Shown one piece after another: positions 13,190 through 23,584 of a DNA stretch of 64,000 nucleotides. The notes below the pieces were generated by a model. That model was not told the origin of the DNA, did not search any database, and saw only the letters and a program-made list of their open reading frames with translations. The DNA comes from Acanthosepion pharaonis (taxonomy: Eukaryota > Mollusca > Cephalopoda > Sepiida > Sepiidae): the NCBI GenBank assembly GCA_903632075.3, contig CAHIKZ030003468.1:1-64000 (forward strand), in the 5' to 3' direction. Each line of letters opens with the position of its first letter. Position 1 is the stretch's first letter. The position numbers and the translations under genes were made by a program.

Positions 13190-13805
13190 GGATACAGAAT
13201 CCCGACAAAATATTGAAAAAATATGACAAATAGAAAACCATTTCATTGAAACTGGATTTGATTACGCATTTCACCTTTCCAGGCTTCATCCAATCAAAAG
13301 AAAGAAGGAAATATATGTATATATGTATACTTAAATAATAAATCATTAGTACTTTTTTCCGCTAAGCTGGTGTTTCATGATGAAAGAAAAGAATGGAAAT
13401 TAGTGACTTTTAAAAGAGCCATTAATATTCATTCTGTTCATGTCAAAAGTTATCTATATATTCTCCCAACTTTTCTGTATTGAATTTAAGGTAAATTCTC
13501 ATCTTATTTTCAGAATGGCTCGAAAAAAAAGACATTTAAATAGGTTTTTCTGAAATGAATTTAAGGTAAATTCGGATCTAATTTTTCAGAATAGGTTGAA
13601 AGTAAAGGATTTATCTGTTTTTAGGTCTGTCCATGTGTTTTCCGTGTCCACAATACGTTTATAATATAGAATCCTGACAAAGTTTTGAAGAAATTTGAGA
13701 AATGGAAAACCGTTTCATTCAATCGAGATCTGATTATTCGTTTTTCTTTTCTAGGCTCCATCAGATCAAAAAATAAAAGAAATATGTGTGTGTGTGTGTG
13801 TATTT
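13190..13805 (+). repeat. Direct repeat about 475 bp apart
   Basis: 13193-13325 and 13667-13805 match over about 130 bases ('AGAATCCCGACAAA', 'AAAACCATTTCATT', 'AGGCTTCATCCAATCAAA'). One copy ends in a TA-rich repeat and the other in (TG)n, showing microsatellite change at the same relative place. Confidence 0.6.
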
Positions 13806-13807
13806 TG

Positions 13808-14520
13808 TTATGTCAACAAACACTCATTGTCACTTTCGTAATGCTCATTGTAGTAGAGACTTTGTAATCGCAAATACCATTATAATACACATTCAAACGA
13901 TACTGTTTTCAGACGCCTTCAAATAACTCACACTGATAATACTTGCTTGAATAGTAATCTGTATAGTGATCCAAAAAGAGAAATAGTATAGTGAATAGAG
14001 TAGAGAATAGCGGTCTGTATAGTGATAGAGGATAGGCTAGAAATAACGATCAATTAGACACATGCTACCTCTTCTATATGCATTTCCTCTATGGTCACAT
14101 GGTCCTTTATGTCATGTTTTATTTCATTATTTATCTCAGAGTTGGAAAGTGCTTGGGTAATAAAAATGCTTCCCACTGTTACAGTGTATTTCTTGCCTTA
14201 TTTAATTGTAATATTTTCCTGATGTCAATGAATACTCATTGTCACTTTCGTAATGCTAGTTGTAGTAGTGACTTTGTAAACACAGATACAACTATAGTAA
14301 TGCCATTGAAGAATACGGGTGTCAGATGCCTTCAAATATCCCTCACACTAAAAGTACTTGCTTGATAATACTCGCTCAAATAGTAATCCATATAGTGATC
14401 TGAATAGAGGACTAGTATAGTGAACAGAGTAGAGAATAGCGATCCATATAGTAATAGAGGATAGAGTAGAAATAGCGATCCAAATAGTAAGAGGATAGAA
14501 TAGAAATAACGATTCTCTAG
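13808..14520 (+). repeat. Local direct duplication with TATAG-rich minisatellite
   Basis: 13808-14060 and 14222-14520 are homologous ('CTCATTGTCACTTTCGTAAT', 'GATGCCTTCAAATA', 'TACTTGCTTGA'). Both end in a degenerate array built on 'AGTAATCCATATAGTGATC' and 'TAGAATAG' words. No coding sequence is supported. Confidence 0.6.
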
Positions 14521-14595
14521 ATAAATTATTTTATATCTTGCTTGGGGTGAAATGATTAAAAAAAAGAAATCCTATTTCCAGGGTCAGTTCAAGGT

Positions 14596-14700
14596 ACTGG
14601 CATATATGCGTTTTCTCTATAGCCACATGGTCTACTTAATTCAATAATGGGATCACTTGTGTTTGCTCACTGGTGATCTATGTTCAAACTCCAGGGTCAG
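14596..14700 (+). repeat. tRNA-derived SINE head
   Basis: The A-box-like 'TAGCCACATGGTC' and B-box-like 'TGTTCAAACTCC' are spaced as in tRNA-derived repeats. An inverted homologous copy is at about 57730-57820. It lacks a recognisable full cloverleaf, so it is annotated as a repeat and not a tRNA gene. Confidence 0.5.
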
Positions 14701-14769
14701 CAGTGACACTTTATTCTTATATAACAATGTATTTATGTGTATACTTAAATAATGAATTTTTTTATTTTA

Positions 14770-14905
14770 TTTTTTTTTGTGGCAAAACCGGGATTAATCT
14801 TGAACAGAGAAAGGTGGGTCATGCCTGACAGAGGATCTCATTTTTTTATTTTTTTTTTTTTTTGTACAAGGCTCAAAAGCCACTCGAGGCTGAGGAACAG
14901 ATATG
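14770..14905 (+). repeat. Repeat F, left arm of an inverted pair
   Basis: 'GGCAAAACCGGGATTAATCT' through 'CAGATATGTGG' is matched in inverted orientation at 16300-16425. A diverged relative is near 50265-50345 ('TACAAGGCCCGGGGGCCACT'). This is a dispersed element of unknown class. Confidence 0.6.
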
Positions 14906-15529
14906 TGGTACAAAGCTGTTGTTTCTTGTGATGAAGAAATAACTGACAAGGCACTGCAATTAGGCTTTTTATTAAATTTTTCTTACATTCATACAAGCAG
15001 GACCGACTCAAGGTACTGGCAATTTGGGCAGTTGCCTGGGGTACCTTCAAAGCTGATAGCAACATCATGCTCTTCTGTCATGTGTTTGAGATCTTCTTTC
15101 AAAACTAAAGTTTATAAAAACATACTTGCGGTTGTCCATGACTCAAGACAGATTAAATTCTTTGGCTATTTTGTCAATAGAAAATGATCTCGTAAAGTAG
15201 ATAGGTGTAAAAAATTTGCAGACTTGAAAAAAATATTTTAGGTAGGTTAATAAATGTTTTATTTCACTTGTATTAAGTTGTTTGTTGTAAGAAACTCATC
15301 CTATATTTTCAATTTTTCTCCTTGTGAAAATTTTAAAAACTATACTCGTAAGGACACCAAAATTCAGCTTGACTAGGGTGCAAGCAATACAAGGGCCAGT
15401 TTGGTAGATTTATTACTAGTAAATCTACCACACAAACTGAAATCTCCTGTCAAAATCTTACTGTCTTTCTTGTTAAGTTTGTGTTGGATTGACCAAATAT
15501 GGCTTTAGTGTCATGGATACAGATATTTC

Positions 15530-15780
15530 ACTCCCTGTAACTGCCTGCTTACTATTAGTATTTCTACCTTGCTTGTGGTGAAGTGATTAAAAAAGAAATC
15601 CTATATCCAGGATTGCTTCAAGGTACTGGCAACTAGAGCAGTCAGCCAGGGTGCTGCCATGCCACCATGTCGTGTTTGAGATCTTCCAAAACAAAAGCTT
15701 ATAAAAACATACTTGCGGTTGTCCATGACTCAAGACAGATTAAATTCTTTGGCTATTTTATCAATAGAAAATGAAGAAGA
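15530..15780 (+). repeat. Non-LTR tail joined to repeat E
   Basis: 'CTTACTATTAGTATTTCTAC' and 'CTTGCTTGTGGTGAAGTGAT' resemble the non-LTR 3' tail at 10850-10890. An A-rich run and repeat E follow ('ATCCAGGATTGCTTCAAGGT' to 'CAAGACAGATTAAATTC'). Confidence 0.55.
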
Positions 15781-15799
15781 TAGGTGCAGAAAGTGTCAT

Positions 15800-16300
15800 G
15801 AAAAGATTTGCAGATCTAAAGGTGAGAAAAGAAATGGTTTAGATAAAATAATGAATGTTTTGTTTAGCTTGTATTAAGTTGTATGTCAAAATAAACTCTG
15901 TTTTTTTTTTGCTCCTTGTGAAAATTTTTAAAAATTTTACTTATAAGATTGCTGAAGTTCAGCTTTCTCCCCAGGGTTCAATCACTGCATACAAGTGAGT
16001 TCTTTTGTGGACATATAGTGTGTAAAAACTGTCCAAATATTCTTTGCGTCTGAAAACAGAGATTTTGACTATGATCAAGGATGTTTTTCTATTTAACTGA
16101 ATATATATGGATTTTTAAAAAAAAAATCTACTCTATTCAATTAAACCAAAAAAAAACATCTTTGATGAAGACTAATAGAATAGCCGAATGTGCACGGCAT
16201 GATATATCATTTGAACAGAAAAGAAATCGTCTGTATCGATGCAAGAAAAACTTAATAAAAGCTTAATCTCAGTGTTGATAGTCTAGGATTAACCATCATC
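15800..16300. other. Repeat I fragments, no gene
   Basis: Contains 'GTGTAAAAACTGTCCAAATA' and related words also seen at 22750-22790 and 63735-63780, so this is probably old transposon sequence. The 61-codon frame at 16081-16266 has no family resemblance that I can see. Confidence 0.4.
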
Positions 16301-16425
16301 TTCCCCACATATCTGTTCCTCAACCTCTAGTGGCTTTTGGGCCTTGTACAAAAAGAAAATGAGATCCTCTGTCAGGCACGACCCACCTTGCTCTGTTCAA
16401 GATTAATCCCGGTTTTGCCACAACA
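16300..16425 (-). repeat. Repeat F, right arm of the inverted pair
   Basis: Reverse complement of 14770-14905, including 'CAGGCACGACCCACCTTGCT' and 'CCGGTTTTGCCACAA'. About 1.4 kb separates the arms, so the pair could fold back or may simply be two insertions. Confidence 0.6.
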
Positions 16426-16519
16426 AAAAAAAAAAAAATCAAACAAGGCTATGATGATGATTCTACATTTGAATGGTTAGTGGCTTCCAGGCTGGTTTGT
16501 ATTTACTTGACACTGAATA

Positions 16520-17045
16520 AGACAAGGTCAGTTGTTTTTAACGTGGAGACTCGAGTGTCTTCACTTGGACTGCTGGTCTTAGCTTGTCTATGGTGGTCAG
16601 AGCTGGTGCAAGCTAGTCATAGCAACAACAAAACAAAAAAATCAAACATGCCATGGGGATTCTACAGGCTGGTTTGTATTTACTTGACATGGAGTAAATA
16701 TTGTATGTGTGTTTGTAGGATGCATAATATTGTGCGTGTGATAGGATGTATAATATTGTGTGTATATGCATGTTGAATGTATAATAGTGTGTGTTTGTTG
16801 GATGCATAATATTCTATGTGTACTTGTAGGATGTATAATATTGTATGTGTGTATAGGATGTATAATATTGTGTGTGTGTTTGTAGGACGTATAATATTGT
16901 GTATGTGCATGTATGTAGGTTTAGGGTGTATAATTTATATCCAAGGTCGGTTGTTTTTTTAATGTGGGTACCCGAGTGTCTTCACTTGGGCCGCTAGTCT
17001 TAGCTTGTCCATGGTGGTCAGAGCTGGTCCAAGCTAGTCATATTA
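16520..17045 (+). repeat. Repeat G copies flanking a GGATGTATAATATTGTG minisatellite
   Basis: Two roughly 110-base copies of repeat G (16520-16630 and 16935-17045; 'GAGTGTCTTCACTTGG', 'TGGTGGTCAGAGCTGGT') bracket a degenerate array of about 30-base units 'GGATGTATAATATTGTGTGT' at 16690-16925. The frames over it on both strands are array translations. Confidence 0.7.
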
Positions 17046-17129
17046 AAAAAGAAATCCTATATCCAGGATTGGCTCAAGGTACTGGCAACTAGAGCAGCCA
17101 TGTAATATAATGTATAATATATATACATG

Positions 17130-17133
<4 letters not shown>

Positions 17134-17170
<37 letters not shown>
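17134..17170. repeat. (TA)n microsatellite
   Basis: Uninterrupted TA dinucleotide tract next to a repeat E fragment at 17045-17105. Confidence 0.9.
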
Positions 17171-17173
<3 letters not shown>

Positions 17174-17194
17174 GATCTTTTTTCTTTTTATTTT

Positions 17195-18080
17195 CTTTTA
17201 TTTTTATAGACTAATATCCTCATCCTCTTATTTTTAGTTAATATGAAACTCTTTAAAAAAGAAAGATCTTTTGGTGAAAATAAAAAAAAAAGAAATTCGG
17301 TAAATGTCAGTCTTTTGATCTTATTTCTTATTTTGTTTTTTTTTTCTTGGTTTTTGATTTTTCTATTTACATTATTATTACTGAGAAATCCCTGTGCCCA
17401 ATAAATATCAATGTGTTACAAACTACTCCAGAGAACGGCTTACACACTCAAGGATTCCAGGTTGGTTATTTCACTTGAAGATGTGTTGCCTGGAGACACC
17501 AATTTAAAAAAACACTTATTCAAGTAGTTTTAAGCCACTTTATTTTTTTTTCCAGGTAATAAAAATAAGCTGAGTTTGCTTTCTGGTGGATTTTAATGGT
17601 AGAAGTATAGAATCATTTTTGTTTTTTAATTTATTGTTTCCTTTTAATTTTTTTTCATTTTCTTATTTTTTTATTTAATTTTTTTGATTTTATATATTAT
17701 CTTTTCAATTTTTTTTTTAAAATTTTTGTTATTTTTTGGTTTATTCACCCCTCCAGTCCATGAAGATAACATATTGATGACACTGAGTAGCTATTACTGA
17801 GGAAAACTAAATAAATCAAGCAGTAAAATAGATTTTTTATTCTCTTCTTTTCATAAATGGCAGAGTATTTGATTTGATTTTTATCAGACCAATATCCTCA
17901 TCCCTCTTATTTTTAGTTAATATGAAACTCTTTAAAAAAGAAAGATCTTTTGGTGAAAATAAAAAAAAAAAAAGAAATTAATGCTTGTTACTATTTCGGT
18001 AGATGTCAGTCTTTTGATCTTTTTTTCTTGTTTTTTTTTTTCTTGGTTTTTGATTTTTCTATTTACATTATTTTCATGAC
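17195..18080 (+). repeat. Direct duplication about 680 bp apart
   Basis: 17200-17385 and 17883-18075 are nearly the same ('AATATCCTCATCC', 'TTAGTTAATATGAAACTCTT', 'AAGATCTTTTGGTGAAAATA', 'TCTTGGTTTTTGATTTTTCT'), differing mainly by short insertions. The DNA between is T-rich with no gene. Confidence 0.75.
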
Positions 18081-18179
18081 ATAAAAATGAAAATCTTCTG
18101 ACTGCCAATTATTTAACATTCACAAATCATTAACATTGGTATAAAATAAAATAAGACATATCTCAGTTGATTTGCCTGC

Positions 18180-18560
18180 AAATCAACTAACATACTCAAG
18201 AGCGAGAGCCGAATGTGAACAGGAAAAGGCCCCATCACAAAATGACCATTATCAAATGTTCCAAACACGAGTCGAAAAAATAGGCCCAATTTTACAAGTT
18301 CCGGTTGAAAAATAAAAATGCTTCCCTCCTAATTATACTCGCGTCGTTTTTTGAGCCTGTTAAGCCATAAAAAATGCCATAAAAGGGGTCACACAGGGAA
18401 GTACTAGCAGTCAACGGGAGGCCAGGGAAGAGATCTGTCATGATCAGTCTGGGCAGTCAGCAGGAGGAGCGCCACGCCAACCAGTGAGATCAACCCATAT
18501 CTTCAGCCGGCCTATGAACTATACCACAAGGTAGCTGTCCCAAAACCACACGTTCCTATT
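18180..18560 (+). other. GC-enriched unexplained segment
   Basis: This stands out from its AT-rich surroundings, with CpGs and words such as 'CAGGAGGAGCGCCACGCCAA'. An open frame of about 54 codons without a usable start runs to a TAG at about 18530; a GTAGC donor-like site coincides with its end. It could be an exon, a transposon or LTR piece, or a regulatory segment. No family was recognised. Confidence 0.3.
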
Positions 18561-18699
18561 GAAATAAATCACGTAAATCTATTTCTGCTGTTGTTATATT
18601 TCTTTCTTGCAACTATACGCTTGTCTATAACAACATTTAACATTTAAATTCCCCATTCTTCCAGCTTTTTTTTAGTTGAATGTTGTATATGTATGTATG

Positions 18700-18890
18700 T
18701 GAAGTTTGTAGGATGTATAATATTATCTGGGAGGGTTGTAGTATGTATAATAGTGTGTGTTTGTAGGATGTATGATATTGGATGTGTGTTTGTAGGATGT
18801 ATAATATTGTGCGTGTGATAGGACGTATAATATTGTATGTGTGTTTGTAGGATGTATAATATTGTGTGTGTGTGTGATAGGATGATGTGG
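18700..18890 (+). repeat. Second array of the GGATGTATAATATTGTG minisatellite
   Basis: Degenerate units of about 30 bases like those at 16690-16925, alternating with TG-rich parts and 'GATAGGATG'. The same minisatellite occurs at two loci about 2 kb apart. Confidence 0.7.
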
Positions 18891-18959
18891 CATCATCAAG
18901 TCCTAAAGGATGTTGTGTATTTCAGAAAACTGTTTCTGAAGGCCGTTCATAAACAAAAT

Positions 18960-19190
18960 TATTTTTCCAGTAGGAATTAACATAGAGACAGTACCAATGA
19001 ATGACCGCAAGTATGTTTTTATAAACTTTAGTTTTGGAAGATCCCAAACACATGACATGGCTACATGTGACTGCTCTAGTTGCAACTACCTTGAGCTAGT
19101 CCTGGAAATAGGATTTTTTTTTTTTTAATAATTTCATCCCAAGCAAGGCAGAAATGCTAATAGTAAGCAGGGAGTTACAGGCAAAGAAAA
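18960..19190 (-). repeat. Repeat E plus non-LTR tail, inverted copy
   Basis: Reverse complement of the 15530-15780 arrangement: 'CCGCAAGTATGTTTTTATAA' and 'TTGAGCTAGTCCTGGAAATA', a T run, then 'CCCAAGCAAGGCAGAAATGC'. This confirms that the tail and repeat E are linked. Confidence 0.6.
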
Positions 19191-19199
19191 GCAAGGCAA

Positions 19200-19760
19200 A
19201 ACACATGAATGTATACAACATGGCAGTTGACTAAGAAATTATTCTGTTCGGGTTAACTTGGGTCGGCAATGTTGTTTGAGAATCAAAATTTTGTTAGATA
19301 TTTCATATTGAATTTTCTGTTCAAAAACCGATTTGTTTGACATGTGAGACGTTCAAAAACTGAGGTTTCTCTGTACACTGTCAACCCATAAACAAGAAAT
19401 TGAAAATGCATGTGCAGCTATCCCACTGGACACTTTGGCCAACGTTGCCCAAGCAGTAGTTTGCTGTACTAATGAATGTCTGGAAGCTAAAGGCCACCAT
19501 TTTGAACATCTCTTGTGATTTGTCGAGTCCAAAGGTAACTTGTATTAATCTTGTGATGTCTGAATAAATTTAGTATTACAATATCTATAAAAGTTTTTTG
19601 TTTATTGAAATATATACATTTTTTTAGTGAACTCTATATATTGTATATTAAATAATTATATAGCCATTCCGGTATATCAAATAATTATATAGCCATTCCT
19701 AACCTTTGGTTACTACTTAAAGATTAAAGCCTCATGCACATATCAACTGTTAGGCATATA
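19200..19760. other. No gene recognised
   Basis: Moderately AT-rich. A short direct repeat ('AATAATTATATAGCCATTCC') occurs at about 19650 and 19680. Nothing coding was seen. Confidence 0.5.
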
Positions 19761-19764
19761 CTTC

Positions 19765-20045
19765 TATGCCTTGGATGTGTGGATAACGGCTTGAAATTGT
19801 TAATCAGAGGGCTGAGTTTCAATTCCTGCTGAGTTTGTCATATTCACTTACGTGCAAATACTGTTGAATCCGTCTCTTTCCCACCAACCTATGGATTAAG
19901 GTTGTATCACTAAATCATTTATTAACTCAAAAAAAAACCTCCAAAATCTTCCAATCTAAAAATATTTTCTGGCTTTAAATAACCTGCAAAGGGTTGATAA
20001 GCTGTAGAAAACAGATCAATCAATCAATCAATACATGCACAAGCG
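19765..20045 (+). repeat. tRNA-derived SINE
   Basis: A tRNA-like head with an A-box-like 'TGTGTGGATAACGGCTTG' and a B-box-like 'GAGTTTCAATTCCTG' is followed by a body ('TTCCAATCTAAAAATATTTT', 'CAAAGGGTTGATAAGC') and a (CAAT)n-like end at about 20015-20032. The same body occurs at 38985-39250, 39405-39550 and inverted in 48170-48600. Confidence 0.7.
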
Positions 20046-20142
20046 CACATAATTGTTTTCTTTCTGTCTTGTCAGTTCTTTTTCTATCAATTTATTTCTT
20101 TGTTTCTTTCTTTCTTACCAGATCTGTCCCATTCTGTTCATA

Positions 20143-20250
20143 TCTGTCTATATTATTCTGTTTACATCTATGTATCTATCTATCTCTGTTCATGTCTTTC
20201 TATCTATCTGTCTACCTTGTTCTGTTTATATCTATCTATCTATCTCAGGC
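20143..20250 (+). repeat. TCTA/TCTG-type microsatellite
   Basis: Imperfect tetranucleotide repeats (TCTATCTATCTG and variants). Three overlapping frames run through it (I/Y/L/S-rich) and are artefacts of the repeat. It lies in the intron just downstream of the RS exon on the minus strand. Confidence 0.75.
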
Positions 20251-20277
20251 TGTTCTTTCTTTCTTGCCAGATCTTAC

Positions 20278-20426
20278 CTTGTGATTCGACGCTTATCAAG
20301 ATGGCTGGGGGATCCAGGACGCCGCCGGATGGATGGACTGCGGGATTCACGCCGCCTTGACCCACGACTATGGCTCCGACTATAGCATCTGTCACGACTG
20401 TGAGATCGGCTATAATCTTGACACGC
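20278..20426 (-). CDS. Internal exon encoding an arginine/serine-rich (RS) segment, Srrm-like
   Basis: Read on the minus strand, a 149-bp exon lies between a strong 3' splice site (pyrimidine tract ending 'CTTTCTTTTTCCTTTTAG') and a 5' splice site 'CACAAG/GTAAG'. It is open in one frame from its first base: 49 codons plus two bases (AG), so it starts in phase 0 and passes a split codon to the next exon. The product is rich in SR and RS dipeptides, for example 'YSRSHSRDRCYSRSHSRG' and 'RRRESRSPSIRRR', and ends 'SPSHLDKRRIT'. RS domains mediate protein contacts among splicing factors in nuclear speckles. The ending resembles, from memory, the lead-in to the eMIC domain of Srrm2/3/4 microexon regulators; another RS protein is possible. 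GC is far above the flanks, as expected of a real exon. Neither the start nor the stop codon is in this exon, and the next downstream exon was not found at lower coordinates. Confidence 0.75.
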
Positions 20427-20620
20427 CTAAAAGGAAAAAGAAAGCTTATTAGGAAACAGCTTGAATCAGAAAAAAAACAGAATGGCTGAAGGTGAGGCCT
20501 TATCGCACATTCTTTTTTATCTTGGAAAGATTACCATTTGAGCCAACAGCCAACATTGGCAGGTGATGAAATCTCTTCACAGAAAATTTATTTATCTTAG
20601 ATTGTTTTCTTTTTACTTTT

Positions 20621-21298
20621 ATCTGCCATTATTCATTTTTGACTAGGCTTTCCTTCATCTTAATTTCAATTGCTTTTTATTACATTAGTAGTATTAGTAG
20701 TAATATTATCTTGAATTTTATTCTTATTAGATGAAGCATTTTTGGCCATTATTTATTTTTGACTAGGATTTCTTTCATCTTAATTTCAATTGCTTTTTAT
20801 TACATTAGTAGTATTAGTAGTAATATTATCTTGAATTTTATTCTTATTAGATGAAGCATTGTCAGCCATTATTCATTTTTGACTAGGATTTCTTTCATCT
20901 TAATTTCAATTGCTTTTTATTACATTAGTAGTATTAGTAGTAATATTATCTTGAATTTTATTCTTATTAGATGAAGCATTGTCAACCATTATTCATTTTT
21001 GACTAGGATTTCTTTCATCTTAATTTCAATTACTTTTTATTATATAAGTAGTATTAGTAGTAATATTATCTTGAATTTTATTCTTATTAGATGAAGCATT
21101 GTCATCCATTATTCATTTTTGACTAGGATTTCTTTCATCTTAATTTCAATTGCTTTTTATTACATTAGTAGTATTAGTAGTAATATTATCTTGAATTTTA
21201 TTCTTATTAGATGAAGCATTGTCATCATCCATTATTCATTTTGACTAGGAAAAATTTTCATCTTAATTTCAATTGCTTTTTATTACATTAGTAGTACC
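20621..21298 (+). repeat. Tandem array, 120-bp unit, about 5.5 copies
   Basis: Exact 120-base periodicity, marked by 'GACTAGGATTTCTTTCATCT' and 'GTAGTATTAGTAGTAATATT'. Copies start at 20641, 20761, 20881, 21001 and 21121, with a truncated last copy. Units differ by only a few bases, so the array is young. It sits in the presumed intron between the RS exon and the candidate exon at 21718. A stray piece of the unit ('TTATTAGATGAAGCATTGTC') lies at about 27079-27100. Confidence 0.9.
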
Positions 21299-21717
21299 AT
21301 CTTTTTATTAATAATGAAAATTTTATTTCTGTGTATATTTTTGCCAGTGGAAAACTAGACCCACATATCGAATTGCATAATGTGATATTATCACTTGTGG
21401 TAATAATTTGGACCTTGAAAGTTTTTTTAGACCTTGCCATTGAGAAGGATCATTTTGTTTGAAAATTTTCAAATTTGATTTTTTCGTATTTACTTTTTGC
21501 TTCAGATTTCAAACTTTGATTTGTAATGCACGATTGTTTTTGACTTGCTGGGATATGATCATATCCGAACTGAAAGCTATTTTTTTTTTAGTATACTTGG
21601 CGGGTACACCGTTCTTCATGCAATTTTCTTGGGAAGAAATTTCAGACTGGAAATTAATAATAAGGACCGGCTCAGGTTCGACAAAGTAGACGGGGGATGG
21701 ACTGGTACAGGTTTTAC

Positions 21718-21779
21718 CATTCTGGTTGGGAGAGGTTGATGCCACAACACTTGCAGAGAGACCGTTTGATTTGGAGACC
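21718..21779 (-). CDS. Candidate exon upstream of the RS exon
   Basis: On the minus strand a pyrimidine-rich run ending 'TTTTCCCATTCCAG' precedes a GC-richer block whose frame begins 'VSKSNGLSASVVASTSPNQN' and stays open beyond. The right boundary (acceptor) is fairly good. The left boundary is a guess at 'AATG/GTAAAA'; the frame continues past it as Ser/Pro/Thr-rich sequence, so the exon could be longer. If it ends here it leaves phase 1, which does not join directly to the phase-0 RS exon, so another exon or a different donor would be needed. It could belong to the same minus-strand gene or be chance. Confidence 0.3.
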
Positions 21780-21894
21780 CTGGAATGGGAAAATAAAATA
21801 AAAATATGATTGTTTATTACAAAAAAAAGCTGATGTATGCATTCCAGCCTTCTATATCTGTCTATATTACTGATGTAGTTATTATGTACTATTT

Positions 21895-22572
21895 ATTTAA
21901 ATTATTTGGACCATTGTGAAAGCCATGTTTATCACAACGTTTCATAGAATTGTAATGCATTTGGCCTAACTTCAGGTGACATTTGTCAAACTGAACCTTT
22001 TATTTCATCAAGGACACATGGCACAGTGGATAAAGTCATTAGTTAGATCCAGTGACAGGACCCAAAGATACTACAAAGATATATATATATATAAAAATTT
22101 ATCCCAACCCCAAATAAATGAGGGTGTGCTGAAAGATCCTTTCGTTGTTTGGTATAAAAAGCAATTACCATTTGGTCCATATCAAAAATGCAGGAAGTTT
22201 GCGATGTTCATCGACCTCCAAAAGATAACCTCTGCCTACCTGTCTTCCATGAGGTTAATACCTAGATAACTTAGTTTCAGTTATCTCCCTTTAATAACTT
22301 AACACTTCAAGTTTTTGTTCAGATGTGTTTTGGCCAACTCTTTTGTGTCAAGTCACTAGATAACTTCAACCAACACTTTTATGACATATAAGAGGCATGG
22401 CATGCGGAATTAGAACACTCTACCTCACTGGGACAAAATAACGGGTTTGGTTTGGAATTTTAATCACCTGAAGAAGACTGGAGCGTACAACGGCCAAAAC
22501 ATCTGGACTTGTCATATTCCCAACAATGTAAATAATTACAATACCTCATCTCAGAAATATAGACAGTTTTTT
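21895..22572 (+). mobile_element. Inverted-terminal repeat element C, with insertion
   Basis: The left end 'AAATTATTTGGACCATTGTG' is a diverged reverse complement of the right-end type 'AATGTAAATAATTACAATAC'. The right part carries 'CACCTGAAGAAGACTGGAGC' and 'CCTCATCTCAGAAATATAGA'. Near the left is a tRNA-like 'CATGGCACAGTGGATAAAG' segment (22016-22070). Repeat K (22095-22258) interrupts it. Other copies: 30279-30890, 34525-34740, 42537-42727 and 42842-43232. Confidence 0.5.
22095..22258 (+). repeat. Repeat K with open frame, copy 1
   Basis: About 160 bases that match 25440-25615 in inverted orientation with few differences. Both copies keep one frame reading 'KKQLPFGPYQKCRKFA' and 'FIDLQKITSAYLSSMR'. 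Copy 1 lacks a 12-base stretch (about four codons) present in copy 2. It could be a fragment of a transposon gene; no family was recognised. Confidence 0.5.
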
Positions 22573-22857
22573 TTATTTATTAAGTGATCTTTTTATCATC
22601 TAGCAGGGTTTCTGTTAGTTTTACCAATAATTTGGATTTTTATTGTGTATATATATGTATATAAAGTTTCATCAATGTCGACAGACAAGGGTGGCAGGAT
22701 TAAGTTTCATATTCAATTTTTCTTGAATTTGTATAACTTTTTCTTTGCTGGACATAAAATGTGAAAATACTGTCCAAATATTCTATATATCTGAGCGTTT
22801 TTGGTTATTCTCTGATATATAGATCATGTGGACATTTTTTTTACACACCTGAAGCTT

Positions 22858-23065
22858 GGCTGGAAAGCAAGAAGCCGGAATAGAGTTCCAGAAGTGCGAG
22901 ATAAGAAATTGCTAACATAAAATTCATGGTTACAGTGAGCTATTTCAACTGTAAAATGATGGGACCTAGCTGCCAATCTAGTACTGCACTTAAATTCTAG
23001 GAAGAAAGTTCATCAGAACAATTACTATGAAAGTATTTATAGAAAAAGCATAGGGACGCTGCATT
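22858..23065 (-). pseudogene. Non-LTR retrotransposon RT C-terminal remnant
   Basis: Minus-strand frames read 'NAASLCFFYKYFHSNCSDEL', then after a frame break 'EFKCSTRLAARSHHFTVEI' and 'FLSRTSGTLFRLLAF'. These are the conserved terminal blocks of a LINE-type reverse transcriptase ORF, also found at 25769-26165 and 38105-38405. Stop codons and shifts make it non-functional. Confidence 0.7.
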
Positions 23066-23164
23066 ATAGCGGTGGTAATTTTTATGTCCACTTATATGAA
23101 AACAAGAAAAATTGAATTTAAAGCTTAATTGCAGCATGTCGGATGATTTCGTTTAGCAGCATAT

Positions 23165-23345
23165 CAACATCTCTATGGGTCATTTATGCTCCAGCCTTCT
23201 TCAAGTGCTATCTGTTGGAATTTTGAATCAAACCCTTTATTTAGTTCACTGAGGTAGATTGTTATCATTCCACATGCCATGCCTCATCTCTTTCCTGGAT
23301 AGCTTAGTTTCAGTTATCTCCCTTTAGTAACTTAACACTTCAATC
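23165..23345 (-). repeat. Fragment of element C
   Basis: 'CTCCAGCCTTCTTCAAGTG', 'CCACATGCCATGCCTC' and 'TCAGTTATCTCCCTTTAGTA' match element C in minus orientation. The last block also matches 22275-22310. Confidence 0.5.
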
Positions 23346-23584
23346 TTTTAAACATAATTTTATGGCTTCAACTAAATATATTTTTAATGCATACAAATGC
23401 CTTCATGTATGGTCATTGTACTACAAAAATGTATTGTTGGTCATTTTGCTGTAAAAATGTATTGTTGCGCATTTTGCTATAAAATGTTCTTTGCTATTAT
23501 AAAAGGTAGTGTTGGTAATTCTTACTATAAAAACATATTTTTATACTTTCATAGTGTTTTTTTTTTGGGGGGTAAAATATTTTG

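Larger units (their letters stand above)
14540..15190 (+). repeat. Repeat E with non-LTR tail, partial copies
   Basis: 14540-14615 carries 'CTTGCTTGGGGTGAAATGAT' then 'AAAGAAATCCTAT' and 'TTCAAGGTACTGGCA'. 15000-15180 carries 'CTCAAGGTACTGGCAA' through 'CATACTTGCGGTTGTCCATG'. The same junction of a non-LTR-like tail with repeat E appears at 15530-15780 and inverted at 18960-19190, so the two parts move as a unit. Confidence 0.55.

Noticed and set aside
14770..16425. A single 1.6-kb foldback transposon bounded by repeat F
   Set aside because: No target duplication at the outer edges, and a related fragment of F occurs alone at 50.3 kb, so two separate insertions are simpler.
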